From the NCBI GenBank assembly GCA_003818595.1, contig RPQV01000279.1, positions 1 to 5,454 on the forward strand: a stretch of DNA of 5,454 bases. Reading direction: 5' to 3'. Of this stretch, positions 1 to 5,454 are shown one piece after another. How positions within the stretch are numbered: position 1 is the first letter of the stretch; each line of letters opens with the position of its first letter. This DNA is from Calditrichota bacterium (GTDB taxonomy: Bacteria; Zhuqueibacterota; Zhuqueibacteria; Residuimicrobiales; Krinioviventaceae). A model generated the notes under the pieces. The model was not told where the DNA came from. It searched no databases and saw only the letters and a list, made by a program, of their open reading frames with translations. The position numbers and the translations under genes are program-made.

Positions 1-25
1 ATTCGTTTTTGTAACAAAAACGAAT
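1..25. repeat. Perfect inverted repeat at the window start, probable fold-back artefact
   Basis: The arms ATTCGTTTTTG (1-11) and CAAAAACGAAT (15-25) are exact reverse complements separated only by TAA. The right arm reads in frame with the histidine kinase below (QKRI leading into FQKFYR), as expected for that family. The left arm in the same frame gives S-F-L-stop and does not resemble kinase sequence. There is no T-run after it, so it is not a standard terminator, and it sits inside a coding region. I infer that bases 1-14 are a fold-back or chimeric end of the assembled sequence. A genuine nonsense or insertion event in the kinase is the alternative. Confidence 0.75.
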
Positions 26-299
26 TTTCCAGAAATTTTATCGCATCATCAATGGCCGCGCGCCCAATGTCAAAGGAACTGGGTTGGGATTGTACTGGGT
101 GAGAGAAATCATCAGGCATCATGGCGGCGCCATCAGCGTCAATAGTCAAGGGTATGGAAGCGGCAGCTCCTTCGTGATTCAATTACCGATTTATCATGTC
201 GCCAAGACGCGCTATTTGAACCGCTTGTTGAAATGGACAAAAAATCATAAAAAATATCAGGTGTCCGAGAATGAAGTCGATCAGCCCTCAAAAAAGTAA
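15..299 (+). CDS. Sensor histidine kinase, C-terminal fragment (HATPase domain end)
   Basis: This is the 3' end of a two-component sensor kinase, the membrane-associated enzyme that autophosphorylates on histidine and passes the phosphate to its response regulator. Only the end of the ATP-binding HATPase_c domain is present. An F-box-like FQKFYR (27-44) is followed by the G2 box GTGLGL (75-92), then YWVREIIRHHGG and the last strand GSGSSFVIQLPI. The dimerisation/His domain, N box, G1 box and any sensor domain lie upstream and are missing. The in-frame TAA at 12-14 falls within the inverted repeat at 1-25 and is probably artefactual, so the TTG at 84 is unlikely to be a true start: it lies inside the G2 motif. 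After the ATPase fold there is a basic tail of about 35 residues (KTRYLNRLLKWTKNHKKYQ) ending in TAA at 297-299. The last 29 bases overlap the regulator gene, indicating translational coupling. Family assignment is firm; the signal sensed is unknown. Confidence 0.85.
   Translation, partial: QKRIFQKFYRIINGRAPNVKGTGLGLYWVREIIRHHGGAISVNSQGYGSGSSFVIQLPIYHVAKTRYLNRLLKWTKNHKKYQVSENEVDQPSKK
259..263 (+). promoter_or_regulatory. Ribosome binding site of the response regulator, inside the kinase gene
   Basis: AGGTG lies 7 bases before the ATG at 271, within the end of the kinase reading frame. It is a modest Shine-Dalgarno match. Together with the 29-base gene overlap it supports ATG 271 as the start and translation coupled to that of the kinase. 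The next upstream or downstream in-frame candidates are not better: the TTG within the LLLVED strand would remove the start of the receiver domain. Confidence 0.5.
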
Positions 300-984
300 G
301 CTCCTATTGGTGGAAGATGAGGAACCTTTAGCGATTGGTCTCGAGTACAATCTGACCGCCGAAGGCTACCAGGTGGTTTGGGCCAAAGACGGCAAAAATG
401 CCCTGGAGTTATTCGAAAAAGAAACATTTGATCTAATCATCCTCGACATCATGCTCCCTTTTCTCGACGGATTCCAGGTGGCGCTGCACATCCGCGCCGT
501 ATCACCGCAAATACCGATTCTGGTGCTGAGCGCGCGCGGGGCGATCGAGGACCGTACTCGTGGTTTTGAGCTTGGCGTCGACGATTATCTCTCCAAACCG
601 TTCCATCTGCAGGAATTGCTGCTGCGCATTGCGGGCATGCTGCGCCGGAAAGCGTGGTATTCGGCCATCATTGAAAAGCAACCGTCGCAAACCGTGGGCA
701 AAACCATCGTCAACTTTGAGACGCTTGAATGCATGGCCGGCAAAAAGCAGTTTCGGCTGACGCCGCACGAAGCCATGATCCTGCGATATTTCATCGAGAA
801 CAGCGGTAGAATTCTCAGTCGCAAAGAGCTGCTCGAAAATGTCTGGAATATATCTTCAGATGTCGACACGCGGACGGTCGATAATTTCATTGTCCGCCTG
901 CGCCGATATTTTGAAGCGGATCCCCAGCAACCTGTTTTATTCACCAGCGTCCGCGGCGCAGGATATCTTTATAATCCTTCCTGA
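271..984 (+). CDS. OmpR/PhoB-family DNA-binding response regulator
   Basis: This is a cytoplasmic transcription factor of 237 residues, the usual length for the OmpR/PhoB class, presumably phosphorylated by the kinase encoded just upstream. The receiver domain spans about residues 9-124. The acidic pair is E15/D16 (LLLVEDEE), the phosphoacceptor is D59 (IILDIMLP), the switch Ser is S87 (ILVLSARG), and the conserved Lys is K109 (GVDDYLSKPF), so all key residues are intact. The winged-helix DNA-binding domain spans about residues 145-235. It has the typical FRLTPHEAMILRYF entry, a recognition-helix region with DTRTVDNFIVRLRRYFE, and the wing ending SVRGAGYLYNPS. Stop is TGA at 982-984. The gene overlaps the kinase by 29 bases, so the pair is one operon. 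Its target genes cannot be told from the window. The phosphofructokinase gene 93 bases downstream is a candidate for co-transcription, since no convincing terminator lies between them, but nothing shows regulation. Confidence 0.95.
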   Translation: MKSISPQKSKLLLVEDEEPLAIGLEYNLTAEGYQVVWAKDGKNALELFEKETFDLIILDIMLPFLDGFQVALHIRAVSPQIPILVLSARGAIEDRTRGFELGVDDYLSKPFHLQELLLRIAGMLRRKAWYSAIIEKQPSQTVGKTIVNFETLECMAGKKQFRLTPHEAMILRYFIENSGRILSRKELLENVWNISSDVDTRTVDNFIVRLRRYFEADPQQPVLFTSVRGAGYLYNPS

Positions 985-1013
985 TTCGTTCTCTTTATCA
1001 CGTTTTTTTCAAA

Positions 1014-1042
1014 TTGCTTCATTGCCCTTTTTTCTGTAAATT
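1014..1042 (+). promoter_or_regulatory. Possible promoter upstream of the phosphofructokinase gene
   Basis: TTGCTT (1014-1019) and TAAATT (1037-1042) are separated by 17 bases, a weak sigma70-like match (3 of 6 and 4 of 6 positions). The same region read as TAAATTAG (1037-1044) also resembles the Bacteroidota -7 element TAnnTTTG (5 of 6 defined positions), with a TTG 20 bases upstream. The surrounding DNA is T-rich. Neither match is strong, and the gene may instead or also be transcribed from the two-component operon. Confidence 0.27.
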
Positions 1043-1066
1043 AGGCCTGATGTTAACTTGTATTTT

Positions 1067-1071
1067 GGAGG
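1067..1071 (+). promoter_or_regulatory. Strong ribosome binding site of the phosphofructokinase gene
   Basis: GGAGG is followed by 6 bases to the ATG at 1078, an optimal Shine-Dalgarno and spacing. It fixes the start against the competing frame beginning at 1014, which is only a shadow. Confidence 0.85.
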
Positions 1072-1077
1072 AAAAGA

Positions 1078-2325
1078 ATGGCTTTAAAAGGAAATGCAGT
1101 TTATGCCCAATCCGGCGGAGTCACCAGCGTCATCAATGCGTCTGCTTACGGCGTGATCAAGGCGGCCCAAAAAACGGATTTTATCGAGAATATATATGCC
1201 GGACTGTTCGGCATCAATGGTATTCTGGAAGACAAGCTCATCGATATTGCCCAGGAATCAAAAGAAGCCATTGAAGGATTGCGATACACGCCTTCTGCGG
1301 CTTTTGGATCGTGTCGAAAGAAACTGGCCAGTTTGAAAGACAACCATGCAGAATTTGAGCGCATCATCAATGTTTTCAAAGCCCATAATATTCGTTACTT
1401 TTTTTATAACGGCGGCAATGATTCCATGGATACAGCGTACAAAGTGAGTCTGGTTTCAAAAGAACTCGGCTATGAAGTCATTTCGATTGGCGTGCCCAAA
1501 ACGGTTGACAATGACCTGCCGGTCACCGACAACACGCCCGGCTACGGTTCAGTGGCAAAATACAACGCGGTTTCCATTCGCGAAGGCTCTTTTGACGTCG
1601 AATCCATGCATAGAGATTCGACCAAAGTTTTCGTTCTTGAATCCATGGGACGACACGCAGGCTGGATTGTCGGGGCGACCGGACTGGCGGCAGTTTCGGA
1701 AAAAGATGGGCCGCATTTGATTCTTTTCCCGGAAAGAAAATTTAATCAGGATGGTTTTATTGCTCAAGTACAGGAAATCGTCGCTAAAATCGGTTTTTGT
1801 GTCGTGGCGGTATCCGAAGGTGTGCGCCGGATGGACGGAACCTTCCTGGCCGATTCCGGCCTGGTGGACAGTTTTGGGCATGCCCAACTGGGCGGCGCCG
1901 GCAACGCCGTCTCCGAAATCATTAAAAAGAACACCAAGCTCAAGGTACACACGGCAATCCTTGATTATTGCCAACGATCCGGTCGCCATATCGCCTCAAA
2001 AACAGATGTCGAGCAGGCCATCGCGTGCGGCGAAAAAGCAGTACAGCTTGCGGCTGAAGGCAAAAACGGCCACATGCCGATTATCGTGCGCGACAGTGAT
2101 TCGCCCTATCATTGGTCGATCGGAGACACCGAAATCGTCAATATTGCCAATAAAGAAAAAGACGTGCCCGATCATTTCATACGCGAAGATGGCTATCATA
2201 TCACCGCCGCATTCCGCGCGTATGCGGCGCCGCTGATCGCCGGTGAAGATTATCCGCCTTTTGACCAAGGTTTACCGGCGTATGTCAGACTGAAAAAGGC
2301 GCTGGTGCCACAAAAGATCAAGTAA
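1078..2325 (+). CDS. pfp: Pyrophosphate-dependent 6-phosphofructokinase (PPi--fructose-6-phosphate phosphotransferase)
   Basis: This cytoplasmic glycolytic enzyme interconverts fructose 6-phosphate plus PPi and fructose 1,6-bisphosphate plus phosphate (EC 2.7.1.90). The reaction is reversible, so it can serve glycolysis and gluconeogenesis. The 415-residue PFK fold begins with AVYAQSGGVTSVINAS (residues 7-22), the GG loop of the phosphoryl donor site. NGGNDS has Asp at D115, where ATP enzymes have Gly (GGDGS). GVPKTVDNDLP has Lys at K141, where ATP enzymes have Gly (PGTIDND). Asp and Lys at these two positions are the established PPi signature. D144 matches the catalytic base, and ESMGRHAGW (188-196) and VSEGV (245-249) match the fructose-6-phosphate site. 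The C-terminal part (EDGYHITAAF, GEDYPPFDQGLPAYVRLK) resembles what I recall of the approximately 415-420-residue PPi enzymes of methanotrophs such as Methylococcus. The start is supported by the Shine-Dalgarno at 1067; TAA at 2323-2325 precedes a terminator by 4 bases. Specificity is inferred from residues, and some annotation would call it simply 6-phosphofructokinase. Confidence 0.93.
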   Translation: MALKGNAVYAQSGGVTSVINASAYGVIKAAQKTDFIENIYAGLFGINGILEDKLIDIAQESKEAIEGLRYTPSAAFGSCRKKLASLKDNHAEFERIINVFKAHNIRYFFYNGGNDSMDTAYKVSLVSKELGYEVISIGVPKTVDNDLPVTDNTPGYGSVAKYNAVSIREGSFDVESMHRDSTKVFVLESMGRHAGWIVGATGLAAVSEKDGPHLILFPERKFNQDGFIAQVQEIVAKIGFCVVAVSEGVRRMDGTFLADSGLVDSFGHAQLGGAGNAVSEIIKKNTKLKVHTAILDYCQRSGRHIASKTDVEQAIACGEKAVQLAAEGKNGHMPIIVRDSDSPYHWSIGDTEIVNIANKEKDVPDHFIREDGYHITAAFRAYAAPLIAGEDYPPFDQGLPAYVRLKKALVPQKIK

Positions 2326-2329
2326 GACG

Positions 2330-2355
2330 AGGCTCCGCAAAATGGAGCCTTTTTT
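2330..2355 (+). terminator. Intrinsic (rho-independent) terminator after the phosphofructokinase gene
   Basis: The hairpin AGGCTCC (2330-2336), loop GCAAAAT, GGAGCCT (2344-2350) is a perfect 7-bp, GC-rich stem followed by a T-run (2350-2355). It starts 4 bases after the stop codon, so it ends the phosphofructokinase transcript and separates it from the macroglobulin gene. Confidence 0.92.
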
Positions 2356-2364
2356 ATTATTCAT

Positions 2365-2393
2365 TTGCAACTCACTATGAGATTCATTACCAT
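2365..2393 (+). promoter_or_regulatory. Possible sigma70-like promoter of the macroglobulin gene
   Basis: TTGCAA (2365-2370) and TACCAT (2388-2393) are separated by exactly 17 bases; each matches the consensus at 4 of 6 positions. They lie just after the terminator and about 60 bases before the start codon, where a promoter is needed if the terminator works. The match is moderate and the host's promoter consensus is unknown. Confidence 0.33.
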
Positions 2394-2438
2394 TTCAGCG
2401 TAATGATACCTCCGCCCTCGGCAGTCGATAAATCATTT

Positions 2439-2444
2439 GAGGAG
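2439..2444 (+). promoter_or_regulatory. Ribosome binding site of the macroglobulin gene
   Basis: GAGGAG is followed by 10 bases to the ATG at 2455. The spacing is slightly long but usable. It supports this start, which places a complete lipoprotein signal peptide directly after the initiator Met. Confidence 0.7.
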
Positions 2445-2454
2445 AATCGACGAA

Positions 2455-5454
2455 ATGAAGACATTGACAAAAATCATTTTCAGCGTGTCCTTGACGTTCC
2501 TTTTGGCGTGTTCCCGAGAAGAAATGCCGCCCGTACCGCCCACGACCGCTCATCCCATGATATCGGTGTTTACTTCCGGCTTTATGTCCCGGTCATCAGC
2601 TGTTCGCGTTGTGTTTGTGGCCGACATGATCGATTCCAGCCGCATTAACAGCATCGTCGAACCCTCTCCCTTTTCATTTACCCCCAGAATAAAAGGAGAA
2701 ACTACCTGGCGCGATCGCCGAACACTGCAGTTTCATCCCGCCGAATGGCTGCCGCCGGGGACATTTTATACCGGCGAGTTGAACCTGAAAAAAATCATCG
2801 CCGAGGGAATCGGTGAAGATCATTTTCAATTCACTTTCAGCACCATATTGCCGACAATGGAAATTTCGGTTGACGGATTGTCGCCGATGGATATCGCCGA
2901 TGCCGCCGTTCAAAGACTGAGCGGACGTCTGGAGTTTTCAGATGTCATGGTTTTGCAGGATGTTGAAAAGATCGTCACTGCCGAGTATGATCATCGCCCC
3001 ATGGAAATCATTTGGGCCAGCCAGGATGAACGTGTTTTCACATTTTTCATCGACAACCTGGTGAGAGAGAAACGCGAAAAGGATTTGAAAATTCGCTGGG
3101 ATGGCCGGGCTCTCGACATTGCGGAACGGGGAGAACGGGAAATCAAAATTCCCTCGTTGGCCGATTTCAGCGTCACTCAAGTTCGGGCAATCCGTCGAGA
3201 CCAACAATTCGTGGAAATCCGCTTTTCTGATCCGTTGCAGAAACCGCAATCATTGGAAGGGTTGATTCAGGTTTCAGATTATACCGATCTGCATTACACC
3301 ATCGACAACAACATCATCCGCGCCTACAGCAATATGCTGTTCATGGGTGACTTGATCGTCACAGTTCACTCGGGCATCTTGAATCAAAATGGGTTCCGTC
3401 TACAGGAGAACAGCGTTCATCAAGTCACTTTTGATCAGCTGAAACCATCCGTAGCCTTTGTCGGAAACGGCATCATATTGCCGACAACTCAGGGGTTGAC
3501 TATTCCCATCGAGACGGTCAACGTTCGTTCCGTTTTGATCACCGCAATTCGCATCAGCGAAGAGAAAATCCCCCAATTCCTGCAGGTAAATAACTACGAC
3601 GGCGACCGCGAACTGCATCGTGTCGGTCGTGAGGTGTGGAAGCAAATCGTCGACCTGGGTGTCCAACCGACCGATAAAAATCAGACGAAACGGTTTGGGC
3701 TGGATGTAACGCCGCTGGTGACCAGCAGGCCTCCGGGCCTGTATCGTCTGGACCTCACGTTTCGTCGCCCGTTCATTCTCTACGACTGTGATGACAAAAC
3801 CGCAGATCAGCCGATTGATCTCGACTTGGCCTCCTGGGACGATGAAGATGATTATGATTATTGGCCAATGGGAGATCAGGACTTTGATTGGAATGAGTTT
3901 TATAATCAGCGCGACAATCCCTGTCATCCCGCATTTTATTATCCCTGGTGGGATCACGATGTCACGGTTTCGAAAAACATCCTGATTTCGGATATTGGGC
4001 TCATAGCGAAAAAAGGCGAAAATAATGCTCTGCTGGTGGCGGTCACTGATCTCAAATCAGCGGAGCCCATGGCCAATGTATCGCTTTCGGCCTATGACTT
4101 CCAGCAGACCCAGATCGGCGTTGCGAAATCTAATGCGGAAGGCTTTGCCGAGATCACCTGTTCACGCAAACCCTTCCTCCTCGTCGCAGAACAGGGCGAC
4201 CAATCAAGTTATCTGAAATTAAATGAGGGTTCCGCCCTTTCGATCAGTCATTTTGATGTTGGAGGTGAGGCTGTACCTCAGGGAATCAAAGGATTCATCT
4301 ATGGTGAACGGGGCGTGTGGAGACCCGGTGACGCCATATTCCTGACATTTATTCTCTTTGATGACAATAAATTACCTCCCCATCATCCCGTGTCGATTGA
4401 ATTCTATAATCCTCGCGGTCAACAGGTCTTGACTCAGACCCAAACCCATTCCATAAACGGTTTTTATACCTTTCGGCTGAATACCGCAGTTGATGCTCCG
4501 ACCGGCAATTGGAGGGCAAAATGCATTGTCGGCGGCGTGACCTTTGAGAAAATCATCAAGATCGAATCGATCATGCCGAATCGTCTGTCTATTGACCTTG
4601 ATTTCGGCGGAAAAACTGAACTGTCAGCTGAACCGATGACCGGCAATCTTTCGGCCTCATGGCTATTCGGCGCCAAGGCGGATAACCTGATCGCGCGCGT
4701 TGAAGGACGACTGACGCCGATTGAAACACGATTCGAATCATTACCCAAGTATACTTTTGATGATCCTCTGTCCACCTTTGAACCCGAAAGCTTTGCGGTT
4801 TTCGACGGTGCGCTCGACCATGACGGCAAAGCTCGAATTGCACTCAACGTCGGCAGCTCCATCGCACCACCGGGCAAGGTGAATGCCGTATTCAACACCC
4901 GAGTTTTTGAACCGGGAGGAGCATTCAGCTCTCACCGGCTCAGCATGCCGATGAGCCCCTATGATCATTATATCGGTCTTTCCCTTCCGATCAAGGATCC
5001 TGATAATCCCACCCTGGCCACTGACAGCACCCATATCGTCAGCATAGCCCGGGTCACTCCGTCCGGAAAAGCTGAAGGCAATGGCTTTGTTGAACTCAGC
5101 CTGTATAAAATAAAGTGGCGTTGGTGGTGGGAAAAAGAAAAGGAATCATTGGCTGAATACCTGAGTGCAGAATCCTATCGGCCGGTGCAATCAGCCGTGG
5201 TTCCTCTGCGAAATGGAATGGGACAATGGAATTTGCGATTGCCGGAATCTGAATGGGGTAGATATCTGGTCCGTATCAAAGATAAGAACGGACGTCATTG
5301 CAGCGGCGCCATCGTCTATGTCGATGTTCCGGGCTGGGAGGGTCGCGGCCGCAAAGATTCCGCTGATGGTGCCGGGATTCTGGTCTTTTCGTCAGACAAA
5401 ACCCAGTATAATGTGGGAGAAACCGTCACCCTGTCCATTCCTGCAGGCAAAGGC
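2455..5454 (+). CDS. Alpha-2-macroglobulin family lipoprotein, N-terminal part (3' end beyond window)
   Basis: The frame is open for 1000 codons from ATG 2455 to the window end without a stop. Residues 1-19 are a lipoprotein signal peptide: K2 and K6, a hydrophobic stretch, and lipobox LLAC with lipidated C19. S20 at +2 argues for outer-membrane rather than inner-membrane retention. An N-terminal Ig-like region follows (about 36-130, with TSGFMSRSSAVRVVF). The segment at 443-502 is strongly acidic and aromatic, flanked by C445 and C490. SKNILISDIGLIAKKG (506-521) opens an MG3-like domain running through SNAEGFAEI and YLKLNEGSALS. The MG2-type domain (about 611-705) carries FIYGERGVWRPGD, the hallmark of bacterial macroglobulins, and then PNRLSIDLDF. 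Bacterial homologues (YfhM/YfaS type) are thought to trap proteases and protect the periplasm, often beside penicillin-binding protein 1C. The A2M, thioester and receptor-like domains would lie beyond residue 1000, so whether a CxEQ thioester exists cannot be seen. Family assignment is firm; function is inferred. Confidence 0.9.
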   Translation, partial: MKTLTKIIFSVSLTFLLACSREEMPPVPPTTAHPMISVFTSGFMSRSSAVRVVFVADMIDSSRINSIVEPSPFSFTPRIKGETTWRDRRTLQFHPAEWLPPGTFYTGELNLKKIIAEGIGEDHFQFTFSTILPTMEISVDGLSPMDIADAAVQRLSGRLEFSDVMVLQDVEKIVTAEYDHRPMEIIWASQDERVFTFFIDNLVREKREKDLKIRWDGRALDIAERGEREIKIPSLADFSVTQVRAIRRDQQFVEIRFSDPLQKPQSLEGLIQVSDYTDLHYTIDNNIIRAYSNMLFMGDLIVTVHSGILNQNGFRLQENSVHQVTFDQLKPSVAFVGNGIILPTTQGLTIPIETVNVRSVLITAIRISEEKIPQFLQVNNYDGDRELHRVGREVWKQIVDLGVQPTDKNQTKRFGLDVTPLVTSRPPGLYRLDLTFRRPFILYDCDDKTADQPIDLDLASWDDEDDYDYWPMGDQDFDWNEFYNQRDNPCHPAFYYPWWDHDVTVSKNILISDIGLIAKKGENNALLVAVTDLKSAEPMANVSLSAYDFQQTQIGVAKSNAEGFAEITCSRKPFLLVAEQGDQSSYLKLNEGSALSISHFDVGGEAVPQGIKGFIYGERGVWRPGDAIFLTFILFDDNKLPPHHPVSIEFYNPRGQQVLTQTQTHSINGFYTFRLNTAVDAPTGNWRAKCIVGGVTFEKIIKIESIMPNRLSIDLDFGGKTELSAEPMTGNLSASWLFGAKADNLIARVEGRLTPIETRFESLPKYTFDDPLSTFEPESFAVFDGALDHDGKARIALNVGSSIAPPGKVNAVFNTRVFEPGGAFSSHRLSMPMSPYDHYIGLSLPIKDPDNPTLATDSTHIVSIARVTPSGKAEGNGFVELSLYKIKWRWWWEKEKESLAEYLSAESYRPVQSAVVPLRNGMGQWNLRLPESEWGRYLVRIKDKNGRHCSGAIVYVDVPGWEGRGRKDSADGAGILVFSSDKTQYNVGETVTLSIPAGKG

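Noticed and set aside
84..299. Small independent gene starting at TTG 84
   Set aside because: The proposed start lies within the GTGLGL nucleotide-binding motif of the kinase, and conserved kinase sequence continues upstream to about base 15, so it is a fragment rather than a small gene.
961..1010. Possible terminator after the response regulator (GGAT/ATCC pairing and a T7 run at 1003-1009)
   Set aside because: The pairing is only about 4 bp, AT-rich, within the coding end, and too far from the T-run to form a functional intrinsic terminator.
2403..2648. 81-codon + strand frame just after the terminator
   Set aside because: It is out of frame with the lipoprotein start at 2455, has no good ribosome binding site and no recognisable features; the frame at 2455 has a signal peptide, lipobox and family motifs.
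2844..3487. 14-base direct repeat CATATTGCCGACAA at 2844-2857 and 3474-3487
   Set aside because: Both copies encode ILPT in the same frame of the macroglobulin, but the flanks do not match. Chance or a minor similarity between Ig-like strands explains it; there is no sign of a mobile or regulatory repeat.
3841..3903. EF-hand or dockerin-type calcium site in the Asp-rich stretch
   Set aside because: The DxDxD spacing is present, but the required Gly at position 6 and the acidic residue at position 12 are absent, so no canonical motif can be called.
3400..3957. 185-codon open frame on the - strand
   Set aside because: It lies wholly inside the macroglobulin frame, has no recognisable domain, and its composition mirrors the coding strand. 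The same holds for the - strand frames at 1549-1989, 4464-4898, 4741-5034 and 2938-3249.

Overview
The window looks like bacterial chromosomal DNA of roughly balanced base composition, with all genes on the + strand. It comes from a diderm (outer-membrane) organism: the last gene encodes a periplasm-facing lipoprotein of the bacterial alpha-2-macroglobulin family with a lipobox of the outer-membrane type. The macroglobulin subtype (SDIGLIAK and PNRL motifs, acidic/aromatic segment) and the pyrophosphate-type phosphofructokinase would fit the FCB group and relatives (Bacteroidota, Calditrichota, KSB1-like lineages). That placement is inferred from remembered family patterns, not from a search.

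Layout. Positions 1-25 form a perfect 11-bp inverted repeat with a 3-base TAA loop, which interrupts the reading frame of the first gene and looks like a fold-back at a sequence end. Positions 15-299 are the C-terminal end of a sensor histidine kinase. It overlaps by 29 bases a complete OmpR/PhoB-type response regulator (271-984), so the two form a two-component operon. After a 93-base gap carrying a strong Shine-Dalgarno and a possible promoter comes a complete PPi-dependent 6-phosphofructokinase (1078-2325), closed by a clear intrinsic terminator (2330-2355). After a 99-base spacer with a possible sigma70-like promoter, a long open frame (2455 to the window end, 1000 codons, no stop) encodes the N-terminal part of the alpha-2-macroglobulin-like lipoprotein. 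This gene does not appear as an ordinary start-to-stop ORF because it runs off the end.

The genes appear to form three units: a signalling pair whose target is not visible, a glycolysis/gluconeogenesis enzyme using pyrophosphate, and an envelope defence or maintenance lipoprotein. The terminator separates the enzyme from the lipoprotein; no convincing terminator separates the regulator from the enzyme, so read-through from the two-component operon is possible. I see no mobile elements, CRISPR arrays, tRNA or rRNA genes. I found no evidence of an undescribed system. The points most worth a second look are the terminal palindrome, the acidic/aromatic cysteine-flanked segment of the macroglobulin, and the PPi-type active-site residues of the phosphofructokinase.
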